Below, piece by piece: positions 1 to 7,646 of a DNA stretch of 64,000 nucleotides (positions within the stretch are counted from its first letter, which is position 1; every line of letters starts with the position of its first letter). Origin of the DNA: Solirubrobacter phytolaccae (GTDB lineage Bacteria > Actinomycetota > Thermoleophilia > Solirubrobacterales > Solirubrobacteraceae); contig NZ_JAPDDP010000026.1 in assembly GCF_027587195.1 (NCBI RefSeq), positions 1 to 64,000 on the forward strand. The letters run 5' to 3'. The translations under genes were made by a program, and so were the position numbers. The notes under the pieces are model-generated. The model saw only the letters and a list, made by a program, of their open reading frames with translations, ran no database searches and had not been told where the DNA came from.

Positions 1-59
1 ACCGGGCGGACGTTGAAGCCGATGACGATGGCCTCCGACGCTGCCGCCAGGTTGATGTC
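1..59 (-). pseudogene. infB: fragment of translation initiation factor IF-2 coding sequence
   Basis: Read on the minus strand, these bases encode DINLAAASEAIVIGFNVRP. This matches the conserved IF-2 block that in E. coli reads DATLAAASNAILVGFNVRA. IF-2 delivers initiator tRNA to the 30S subunit. The similarity stops abruptly on the upstream side near base 62: the expected preceding residues (GVGGITES type) are replaced by Gly-rich LLDGRRS. The gene would continue off the left edge. Either the window starts in a truncated infB copy or the sequence is joined incorrectly here. The motif match is strong; calling it a pseudogene is an inference from the broken upstream side. Confidence 0.55.
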
Positions 60-182
60 CGACCGGCGCCCGTCGAGGAGGCCCCCGCCCCCGCCGCTCC
101 GCCGGCCGAGGCGCCCGCCCCGGCTCCGGCCGAGGCCGTCGCGACCCCGGCCGCCGACCCGGCCGCGACGCCGGCCTGGTAA
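3..182 (+). CDS. Ala/Pro-rich C-terminal tail of an unidentified protein (partial)
   Basis: An open frame from the window edge ends at TAA 180-182. From about base 62 its residues are almost only A, P, E, V and T (VEEAPAPAAPPAEAPAPAPA and on to TPAW). This is the kind of low-complexity tail often appended to ribosomal and other basic proteins in high-GC actinobacteria. The first 19 codons are antisense to an IF-2 motif and so are probably not part of this protein. A terminator-like hairpin follows 25 bases after the stop, which supports a real gene end. The identity of the protein body cannot be determined. Confidence 0.4.
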   Translation, partial: RADVEADDDGLRRCRQVDVRPAPVEEAPAPAAPPAEAPAPAPAEAVATPAADPAATPAW

Positions 183-206
183 CCGAAGCGTCATAGAGAT
201 TCGCTC

Positions 207-231
207 CCGGGCGCCCCAAGTGGGCGCCCGG
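207..231 (+). terminator. GC-rich hairpin terminator
   Basis: Perfect 10-bp stem CCGGGCGCCC (207-216) and GGGCGCCCGG (222-231) with a 5-nt loop CAAGT, followed by GCGCGTTTAA. It sits 25 bases past the stop codon at 182. The T-tract is weak, so it may act as a rho-assisted or RNA-stabilising hairpin. Confidence 0.6.
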
Positions 232-294
232 CGCGTTTAACGGGCGCAGGCGCGCGTGGGCGGCGCGGACGCGGCACGGGCGTGCGCGGGCGCC

Positions 295-447
295 GTGGAG
301 TTCCGCGCGCGACGCGTCCCGCCACGCCGCCGCGCTCGGGGAGCACACCGTCGGGCGCCGCGTCAAGAAACTCGTGCCCGCCACGGTGGCGGAGTGCGCG
401 GGCCGTCGTCACGAGTTTCTTGACCCGACGCGGCCGGCGTGCTCTGA
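295..447 (+). repeat. hairpin-bearing element, copy A
   Basis: Copy A of an element present again in inverted orientation at 686-836. A 35-bp block (336-370) is an exact reverse complement of 759-793. Similarity continues outward with mismatches (GTGGAGTTCCGCGCG against GTGGAGCTCAGCGCG) and inward through GACCCGACGCGGCCGG. Inside it lies its own hairpin: GTCAAGAAACTCGTG (362-376) pairs with CACGAGTTTCTTGAC (410-424), and the perfect inner palindrome CCGCCACGGTGGCGG occupies 378-392. The nature of the element is unknown; a REP/MITE-like non-coding element is one reading. Confidence 0.8.
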
Positions 448-506
448 GCTGGTCAGGCCGGCTGGGGCCGGCGAGCCCCCGCGCGGGGCCAGAACGCGCC
501 CGCACT

Positions 507-551
507 CGAGCGTCGGGTTTCTCGGCCCAGCGCCGAGAAACCCGACGCTCG
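507..551. repeat. perfect 20-bp stem hairpin
   Basis: CGAGCGTCGGGTTTCTCGGC (507-526) pairs perfectly with its reverse complement at 532-551 across a 5-nt loop CCAGC. It lies in the spacer between the two inverted element copies. No T-tract follows on either strand, so a simple intrinsic terminator is not obvious. Confidence 0.85.
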
Positions 552-561
552 CGTGGACCAC

Positions 562-618
562 GCCACGCGAACCTCGAGAAAACGACCGCATAGGTACAAA
601 ACTCGCGGTTCGCGTGGC
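562..618. repeat. 12-bp inverted repeat around an AT-richer spacer
   Basis: GCCACGCGAACC (562-573) is the reverse complement of GGTTCGCGTGGC (607-618). The 33-nt interior is the only relatively AT-rich patch of the region (GAAAACGACCGCATAGGT and on). It could be a promoter or protein-binding core, but no clear -35/-10 pair is visible. Confidence 0.7.
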
Positions 619-685
619 ACGGCGAACCAAACGAGCGCACTAGGCCCGCGCCCGGGCGCACCCCGGCGCAGCCGCTCACCCGCAC

Positions 686-836
686 AAGAGCGCACCGGCC
701 GCGACGGGTCAAGAAATTCCTGGAGCGGCCTCGAGCCCCGAAGCCGCTCGGACATGAATTTCTTGACGCGGCGCCCGACGGTGTGCTCCCCGACGCCAAC
801 CCAGCCCACCCGCGCGCCACCCGCGCTGAGCTCCAC
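686..836 (-). repeat. hairpin-bearing element, copy B (inverted)
   Basis: Inverted copy of 295-447. Its internal hairpin has diverged in sequence but not in form. GTCAAGAAATT (708-718) pairs with AATTTCTTGAC (757-767), and GAGCGGC (723-729) pairs with GCCGCTC (743-749). The retained arms GTCAAGAAA and TTTCTTGAC, with different loop interiors from copy A, suggest that structure rather than sequence is conserved. Confidence 0.8.
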
Positions 837-839
837 GCG

Positions 840-2291
840 TCAATCGCCGTCCGCAACCGCCGGCGGCGGGTGCCGTGGCAGGAAGAGCGCCGGGATCAAA
901 GCCAGCGCCGTGAGCCCCACCGCCCACCACATCGTGTGCGCGAACGCGTCCGCGAGCGGTTCCGCCACGCGCGAGACGTCGGTCGCGCCCGTGAGCGCGC
1001 CCAACGAGCCACCGCCCTCGCCGCCGAGGTTCGTCGTGATCTGACGCTCCAGCACGACGGTCAGCACGGCGGTGCCGACGGAACCGCCGACCGTGCGGAT
1101 GATGTTGATCAGCGACGTCGCGCGGGGTACGGCGGCGCGCGAGAGCGTCTGGTAGGCCGCGGCCATCGCCGGCATCATCGTCATGCCGAGCCCCAGCCCG
1201 CGGACCCACAGGGCGAAGCCGAGCAGCCAGAAGCTCGTGTCCGCCGTCAGCTGGGTGTAGACGCCGGTGCCGACCAGGGCGACGAGGATCCCGAACGGCA
1301 CGACCCGGCCCGCGCCGACCTTGTCGGTGATGCGTCCCGCGATCGGCATCGCCATCGCCGCGCCGATGCCCTGCGGGGCCAGCAGCAGGCCGGCGTTCAG
1401 TGCGCTCTCCTCACGCACCACCTGGTAGTAGAGCGGCAGGATCAGCATCGCGCCGAACAGCGAGACGCCGAAGATGAACGTGGTGCCCGAGGCGGCGGCG
1501 AACGCGCGGTCCTTGAAGAGGGACAGGTCGATCAGCGTGCCGCGCCCGCGCAGCGACCACAGGGCGAAGGCGACGAGCAGCGCCGCGCCGCCGAGCAGGC
1601 CGAGCAGCACGTGCCAGTCCATCAGCGTCCCCTCCGTGCCCACCTCGGAGAGCCCGTAGATCAACAGCGCGAGCCCCGGCGAGAGCAGCAGCAGCCCGCG
1701 CACGTCGAGCGGCGAACGGCCGCGCACCTCGGTCCGCGGCAGGATCCGGAAGGCCAGCGCCAGCGCCACCGCGCCCACGGGCAGGTTGACGAAGAAGATC
1801 CAGCGCCAGGAGAAGTTGTCGACGATCAGACCGCCGATCACCGGTCCGAGGATCGGCCCGAGCAGCGTCGGCACGCCGATCACGCTCATCACCCGCCCCA
1901 TCCGCTGCGGGCCGGCCGCCTGCGCGAGGATCGCCTGGCCGATCGGCATGATCATGCCGCCGCCGAAGCCCTGGAGCACGCGGAAGAAGATCAGCGACTC
2001 CACGTTCCACGCGAGCCCGCACAGCCCGCTCCCGGCCAGGAACAGCGTCACGGAGAGCATCCACATGTTCCGCCCGCCGAAGCGCTCCATCGCCCAGCCG
2101 GTCAGCGGGATCACCGTCGCCAGCGCGAGCAGGTACCCCGTGGAGACCCACTGGATCGACGTCAGCGACGCGTCCAGGTCCCGCGCGAGCGTCTCGATCG
2201 CGACGTTGACGATCGTCGTGTCGAGAATTGACATGATCGTCCCCAGCACGACCACCGACGCAAGGCGCAGCAGTGCGCGGTCCAGACCCAT
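840..2291 (-). CDS. DHA2-type MFS multidrug efflux transporter
   Basis: A 483-residue integral membrane protein of the EmrB/QacA (DHA2) drug:proton antiporter family, which exports hydrophobic compounds using the proton gradient. The family signatures are in order: motif D LDTTIVNVAI (about residues 23-32), motif A GWAMERFGGR (65-74), motif B RVLQGFGGG (104-112) and the antiporter motif C GPILGPVIGG (145-154). Length and hydrophobicity pattern fit 14 transmembrane segments. The ATG at 2289-2291 places motif D in the first helix as expected. It is divergent from the epimerase gene, with only 20 bases between the two start codons. No partner membrane-fusion protein or TetR-type regulator lies beside it. 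Substrate unknown. Confidence 0.9.
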   Translation of the reverse strand: MGLDRALLRLASVVVLGTIMSILDTTIVNVAIETLARDLDASLTSIQWVSTGYLLALATVIPLTGWAMERFGGRNMWMLSVTLFLAGSGLCGLAWNVESLIFFRVLQGFGGGMIMPIGQAILAQAAGPQRMGRVMSVIGVPTLLGPILGPVIGGLIVDNFSWRWIFFVNLPVGAVALALAFRILPRTEVRGRSPLDVRGLLLLSPGLALLIYGLSEVGTEGTLMDWHVLLGLLGGAALLVAFALWSLRGRGTLIDLSLFKDRAFAAASGTTFIFGVSLFGAMLILPLYYQVVREESALNAGLLLAPQGIGAAMAMPIAGRITDKVGAGRVVPFGILVALVGTGVYTQLTADTSFWLLGFALWVRGLGLGMTMMPAMAAAYQTLSRAAVPRATSLINIIRTVGGSVGTAVLTVVLERQITTNLGGEGGGSLGALTGATDVSRVAEPLADAFAHTMWWAVGLTALALIPALFLPRHPPPAVADGD

Positions 2292-2311
2292 CCGGCAACC
2301 GTACCCAAGCT

Positions 2312-3139
2312 ATGCGAGTGACCATCACGGGCGCCAGCGGGCTGATTGGCTCGAAGCTCACGGCAGCGCTCCAGCAACGCGGCGACGAGGTCATCCCCGT
2401 CTCCCTGCGCAAGGACGGCCCGATCGAGCTCGGCGACGTCGTCGTCCACCTCGCGGGCGAGAACGTCGCCCAGCGCTGGAACGACGCGAGCCGCGAACGG
2501 ATCGAGCAGTCGCGGGTGCAGGGCACCCGCCGCGTCGCCGAAGCCATCAACGCCTCCAGCCACAAGCCGGCGCTGATCAGCTCCAGCGCCGTCGGCTACT
2601 ACGGCAAGCACGGTGACGAGCGCATCGACGAGGACAGCCCGCCCGGCGACGACTTCCTCGCCCAGGTGTGCGTCGCCTGGGAGACCGAGGCCAAGGCCGC
2701 GCAGACACGGGTCGTGCTGGTCCGCACGGGCGTCGTGCTCGACCAGAATGGCGGCGCGCTGAGCAAGATGCTGCTCCCGTTCAAGGCCGGCGTCGGCGGC
2801 CCCGTGGCCGGCGGCAAGCAGTACATGCCCTGGATCCACGTCGACGACGTCGTCGGGATCTACCTCAACGCGATCGACGACCCCACCTGGGAAGGCCCCG
2901 TCAACGCCACCGCGCCGGAGCCCGTGACGAACAAGGAGTTCAGCCGCGCACTCGGCCGTGCGCTGCACCGCCCTGCGGTCGCCCCCATCCCGGGCTTCGC
3001 AATCCAGGCTCTATATGGCGACATGGCCGAGATCGTGACCGAAGGCCAGCGCGCGATTCCGCGTCGTACGCTGGAGCTCGGGTACACGTATCGCTACACC
3101 GACCTCGACGAGGCGCTGAAGTCCGCGACATCCTCGTAG
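2312..3139 (+). CDS. TIGR01777-family NAD(P)-dependent epimerase (YfcH-like)
   Basis: A 275-residue extended-SDR protein of the YfcH/SDR39U1 type. The N-terminal Rossmann motif GASGLIG binds the dinucleotide. Family marks follow: LAGENVAQRWN, the SSSAVGYYG segment, PWIHVDDV, and the C-terminal DUF1731-like part ending near RRTLELGY. The cellular reaction of this family is not established. ATG 2312 is preferred over a start 39 bases upstream because the Rossmann strand MRVTITGASG then begins at residue 1. There is no clear Shine-Dalgarno sequence, so the mRNA may be leaderless, given the 20-base gap to the divergent efflux gene. Confidence 0.88.
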   Translation: MRVTITGASGLIGSKLTAALQQRGDEVIPVSLRKDGPIELGDVVVHLAGENVAQRWNDASRERIEQSRVQGTRRVAEAINASSHKPALISSSAVGYYGKHGDERIDEDSPPGDDFLAQVCVAWETEAKAAQTRVVLVRTGVVLDQNGGALSKMLLPFKAGVGGPVAGGKQYMPWIHVDDVVGIYLNAIDDPTWEGPVNATAPEPVTNKEFSRALGRALHRPAVAPIPGFAIQALYGDMAEIVTEGQRAIPRRTLELGYTYRYTDLDEALKSATSS

Positions 3140-3162
3140 CCGTCGAGGCATCATTGGAGAGA

Positions 3163-3459
3163 ATGGGTCTTCCCCCCGAACTGGACCGGCTCGGCACCGC
3201 GCTGACGCACGCGGCGACGCGTCATCGTGCGCGGCGGGAGCGGCAGCGCCGCCTCGCGGGCGGGATCGCCGCCGGGCTGCTGGTGTTCGCGGCGATGACG
3301 CCTGCCCAGCTCGAGCGCGCCGACCAGACGGACATCCTCGGCTTCGCGATCACGTCGAGCGCGCAGGCCGCGGAGGTCTGCGACCAGCCCCGCGGGCCAC
3401 GCTTCGACATAGACAAGACCTGCGAGGCGGGTCACCCCGCCCCGCAGGCCGTGCGCTAG
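3163..3459 (+). CDS. small single-pass membrane protein, unknown function
   Basis: Encodes 98 residues. An Arg-rich cytoplasmic N-terminus (residues 18-29) is followed by one hydrophobic segment (LAGGIAAGLLVFAAMT, about 30-45) and a polar C-terminal half with two cysteines (EVCDQP and KTCEAG) that could form a disulfide outside the membrane. A GGAGA ribosome site precedes the ATG by 3 bases. It starts 23 bases after the epimerase stop on the same strand, so the two are probably co-transcribed. I do not recognise the family. Confidence 0.6.
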   Translation: MGLPPELDRLGTALTHAATRHRARRERQRRLAGGIAAGLLVFAAMTPAQLERADQTDILGFAITSSAQAAEVCDQPRGPRFDIDKTCEAGHPAPQAVR

Positions 3460-3472
3460 AGACGCGAGGCCG

Positions 3473-3727
3473 CTACGCGGCCGCGCGGTTCTTCTGCCCC
3501 CGGCCGAACGGGCCGAGGGTCTTCCACTTGGACTCGGGCTTCGCCGGGATGACGAGCCAGATGATCGTGCCCAGGACCGTCAGGATGAGCCCGGTGGCCA
3601 GCCCAGGGCGGTCACCGTAGCCCTTGCGATCCGACAGGTACGACGCGCCGATGGTGGACAGCAGCCAGACGTACATCCAGAGCAGGTTCCAGGCGCCATC
3701 GGTGATGCCAGCGTAAAGCAGGGTCAT
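3473..3727 (-). CDS. 84-residue membrane protein at the end of the liv operon
   Basis: A small protein with two predicted membrane segments: an aromatic one near residues 12-30 (WNLLWMYVWLLSTIGASYL) and a second near 45-62 (GLILTVLGTIIWLVIP). A positively charged C-terminus, GRGQKNRAAA, follows. Its ATG overlaps the livF stop codon as ATGA, so it is the last, translationally coupled gene of the transporter operon. It is not a known component of branched-chain amino acid ABC transporters, and I do not recognise its family. A role in assembling or tuning the permease is only a guess from position. Confidence 0.7.
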   Translation of the reverse strand: MTLLYAGITDGAWNLLWMYVWLLSTIGASYLSDRKGYGDRPGLATGLILTVLGTIIWLVIPAKPESKWKTLGPFGRGQKNRAAA

Positions 3728-4434
3728 GTTCCGAGGTATGCCTTCTGCACGTCGGGGTTGGTGCGGAGCGTGTCGGACACGTCCGACATCACCACCTTGC
3801 CGGTCTCCAGCACGTACGCACGCTTGGAGACGTCGAGCGCGAAGTTCGCGTTCTGCTCGACCAGGAGGATCGTCATGCCCTCCTTGTTGATCTCCGCGAT
3901 GGTCTCGTAGATGCGCTCGGTGAGCACGGGCGAGATGCCCATCGACGGCTCATCGAGCAACAGCACCTTCGGGTTGGCCATCATCGCGCGCCCGATGGCG
4001 AGCATCTGCTGCTCACCGCCGGACATCGTGCCGGCCTTCTGCGACTGGCGCTCGTCCAGGCGCGGGAACAGCTCGAAGATCCGCTGCAGGTCCTTCTCCT
4101 GCTGAGCGGAGTCCCGGCGCAGATACGCGCCGAGCTCGAGGTTCTCGCGCACGGTCATCCGCTGGAAGCACTTGCGGCCTTCCGGCGACTGCGCGATGCC
4201 CAGGCCGACGATCTCCTGGGGCGGGAGATGCGTGATCTCCTCCCCATCGAGCACGATCGAACCCGTGCGGGCGGGGGTGAGGCCCGAGATGGACCGCAGC
4301 GTCGTCGACTTGCCGGCACCGTTGGAGCCGATCAGCGTGACGCACTCACCCTCTTCCACGGTCAACGAGATGCCCTTGAGCGCCTGGATGTTGCCGTAGT
4401 AGGTGTGGATGTCCTCGACCTTGAGGAAGCTCAT
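3724..4434 (-). CDS. livF: branched-chain amino acid ABC transporter ATPase LivF
   Basis: A 236-residue cytoplasmic ATPase, one of the two nucleotide-binding subunits that power LivHM. Walker A GSNGAGKST is at about 36-44, the ABC signature MSGGEQQ at about 137-143, and Walker B LLLDEP at about 158-163. The short length and the N-terminus LKVEDIHTYYGNIQALKG are typical of LivF rather than LivG. Its start overlaps the livG stop by 4 nt. Substrate could be leucine/isoleucine/valine or another HAAT-family ligand such as amides or urea; the sequence alone does not decide. Confidence 0.93.
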   Translation of the reverse strand: MSFLKVEDIHTYYGNIQALKGISLTVEEGECVTLIGSNGAGKSTTLRSISGLTPARTGSIVLDGEEITHLPPQEIVGLGIAQSPEGRKCFQRMTVRENLELGAYLRRDSAQQEKDLQRIFELFPRLDERQSQKAGTMSGGEQQMLAIGRAMMANPKVLLLDEPSMGISPVLTERIYETIAEINKEGMTILLVEQNANFALDVSKRAYVLETGKVVMSDVSDTLRTNPDVQKAYLGT

Positions 4435-5270
4435 GACTTCTTCCGCTCCCCCGTCTCGGCCGCGGCCTTGCCCAGGTAGGCCTCGATGACCTTCGGGTTC
4501 GCCCGCACCTCGGCGGGGAGCCCTTCGGCGATCTTCTCGCCGTGATCGAGCACCGTCAGACGCTCCGAGACGCCCATGACGACCTTCATGTCGTGCTCGA
4601 TGAGCAGGATCGTCATCCCCCGCTCGTCGCGCAGCTGGTGCATGAGGTCGGTCAGCGCCGCGGACTCCTGCGGGTTCATGCCGGCGGTCGGCTCGTCCAG
4701 CAGGAGGATCTTCGGGTCTGACGCCAGCGCGCGAGCGATCTCCACCCGGCGCTGATCGCCGTAGGAGAGGTTCGTCGCGAGCCAGTCGTGATGGCGCTCC
4801 TTGATGCCCACGTACGAGAGCTCGGTGTGCGCCTTCTCGCGCACCTCGCGCTCCTCGCGACGCGTGCCCGGGAGCCGGAGGATCGAGCCGACCAGCCCCG
4901 ACTTCATGCGGGAGTGCTCGCCGATCATCACGTTCTCAACCGCGCTCATGGTCGAGAACAGGCGGATGTTCTGGAACGTCCGCGCCATGCCGGCCTTCAT
5001 CACGATGTCCGGGCGGGCACCCGTGATGTTGCGCCCGTCGAACCCGATCGTGCCGAACGTCGGGCGGTAGAAGCCCGTGAGCATGTTGAAGAACGTCGTC
5101 TTGCCCGCGCCGTTGGGCCCGATGATCGAGACGATCGACTTCTCGGGCAGCGTGAACGAGACGTCGCTCACGGCGGTGAGACCGCCGAACTGCTTGGTGA
5201 TGTTGCTCGCGTCGAGGATCGCCGGGTTGGCGAGCGACGGCGCCGGTGTGGAGCTCTGCGTCGCGCTCAT
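4431..5270 (-). CDS. livG: branched-chain amino acid ABC transporter ATPase LivG
   Basis: A 279-residue second nucleotide-binding subunit. Walker A GPNGAGKTT lies at about 51-59, then the LivG-typical FNMLTGFYRPTFG segment, the signature LSYGDQR and Walker B LLLDEPTAGMNP. LivG proteins carry this extra TAGMNPxE stretch, which separates them from LivF. About 18 extra N-terminal Ser/Thr/Pro residues precede the first beta strand. ATG overlaps the livM stop as ATGA. Confidence 0.93.
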   Translation of the reverse strand: MSATQSSTPAPSLANPAILDASNITKQFGGLTAVSDVSFTLPEKSIVSIIGPNGAGKTTFFNMLTGFYRPTFGTIGFDGRNITGARPDIVMKAGMARTFQNIRLFSTMSAVENVMIGEHSRMKSGLVGSILRLPGTRREEREVREKAHTELSYVGIKERHHDWLATNLSYGDQRRVEIARALASDPKILLLDEPTAGMNPQESAALTDLMHQLRDERGMTILLIEHDMKVVMGVSERLTVLDHGEKIAEGLPAEVRANPKVIEAYLGKAAAETGERKKS

Positions 5271-6474
5271 GCTCGTGCCGTGTAGAGGTTGTCGTCCGTG
5301 GTCTCTGCGTGATCCGCGAGCTCCATCTTGTGACGGCGCTCGGGGAGCAGGCCCTGCGGACGCAGGATCATCATCAGCAACAGCAGGAAGCCGTAGACCG
5401 CGAACGTGATCTGCGTCATGTCGAAGTCCAGCCCCAGATCGCCCGGGACGCCGTTGATGACGTCGGGGATCAAGTAGTTGTTGATGATCGACAGCACGAT
5501 CGCGCCGATCACGACGCCCCAGATGCTGCCGAGGCCGCCGAGGATGACCATGGCCAGCACCAGGATCGAGAACGAGAACTGGAACTGGTCGGCGTTGACC
5601 GTGTTCAGCAGCGACGCCAGGAACGCGCCCGAGATGCCACCGAAGGCGGCGCCCGAGGCGTAGGCCATCAGCTTGGTCTTGACCGCCGGGACGCCCATCG
5701 CCACCGCGGCGATCTCGTCCTCACGCAGGGCGACCCACGCGCGGCCCATCCGCGAATCCCGCAGGCGGAAGTTCACGAACAGCACGACCACGACCAGGAA
5801 CAAGGCGAACCAGTACCAGGGTTTCTTGTCCAAGACCGTGAACGGGTCCAAGAAGGGCAAGTCGATCCGGTCCACCGGCGAGATGCCCTGACGGCCGGCC
5901 GTGATCGGCGTGCCGCCGAGGATGGTCGTCCCGTCGAGGTTGACCGCGAGGCGGCCGATGATCTCGCCGAACGCCAGCGTCACGATGGCGATGTAGTCGC
6001 CGCGCAGACGCAGGGTCGGCAGGCCGATGATCATGCCCGCGATCGTGGTCAACACGATCGCGATCACCAACACCAACAAGAAGTTGAAGTGGATGCCTGG
6101 CAAGTTCAACGCGTTGCCGCCGACGAGGAAGTGGATGCCCTTCTCGTCGTTGACGTAGGCGAAGTGGCCGGACGCGAACCAGCCGACGGCAAACGCGCCG
6201 AAGGCGAAGAACGCGACGTAGCCGAGGTCCAGCAGGCCGGCGAAGCCGACGATGATGTTCAGGCCGAGCGCCATCACCACGTAGGCGAGGGCGACCGCCA
6301 TCTGCTGCATCAGGTTCGCCTTGTCCCCGATGGCGGGGATGAAGGGAATCAGCGCAGCGATAAGGAGAACGACGCCGGGAATGACGCCCTTCTCGGCCCA
6401 GCCCGGAAGCTGGAAGCCGGACTTCTTGCCGGTGGGGTCGGGAGGCGTCTGCTCCACCTCGGATGCGGCCACGC

Positions 6475-6478
<4 letters not shown>
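5267..6478 (-). CDS. livM: branched-chain amino acid ABC transporter permease LivM
   Basis: A 403-residue membrane permease with about ten hydrophobic segments. The family loop LRGDYIAIVTLAFGEI contacts the ATPases, and GFAGLLDLGYVAFFAFGAF marks the first permease repeat. An in-frame extension would start at 6568, but ATG 6476-6478 overlaps the livH stop as ATGA and gives a normal length. An Asn/Gly-rich insert near VNDEKGIHFLVGGNALNLPG lies in a periplasm-facing loop. It forms the translocation path with LivH. Confidence 0.92.
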
Positions 6479-7530
<1,052 letters not shown>

Positions 7531-7572
7531 TAAGTCTCGTATGTGGTTGAGGTCCGACCGGAAATAGGCACC

Positions 7573-7603
7573 GGCCGGGAGCGGGTAAACCCCGCTCCCG
7601 GCC
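7573..7603 (-). terminator. strong hairpin between livK and livH
   Basis: A perfect 13-bp stem: GGCCGGGAGCGGG (7573-7585) pairs with CCCGCTCCCGGCC (7591-7603) around a 5-nt loop. A second, smaller hairpin CGCCTC-AAA-GAGGCG lies at 7611-7625. Both sit after the livK stop and before the livH start. They probably act as an attenuator or mRNA 3'-end stabiliser that lets the binding protein be made in excess over the permease. Confidence 0.65.
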
Positions 7604-7646
7604 GAGCATACGCCTCAAAGAGGCGGCAAGCCTATGGCCTGGGTGT

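Larger units (their letters stand above)
183..839. other. non-coding region packed with inverted repeats
   Basis: About 657 bases with no convincing gene. Short open frames exist on both strands, but they run through the repeats in conflicting frames and have no recognisable domain. The region holds the terminator at 207-231, a very G-rich stretch at 241-294, two inverted copies of a ~150-bp element, and between them two further perfect hairpins. The right-hand repeat ends just 3 bases beyond the stop codon of the efflux gene at 840. Confidence 0.7.

Noticed and set aside
336-793. Complete insertion sequence or MITE with target-site duplication
   Set aside because: Terminal inverted repeats are present but no flanking duplication or transposase is seen, so only repeat is claimed.
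191-856. Long open frames on both strands through 191-1044
   Set aside because: They cross the inverted repeats in conflicting frames, are Arg/Gly/Pro-rich and have no domain; typical of GC-rich non-coding DNA.
783-2231. 482-residue plus-strand frame opposite the efflux pump
   Set aside because: Composition is His/Arg/Gln-rich as expected from the antisense of a membrane protein; the minus strand has clear MFS motifs.
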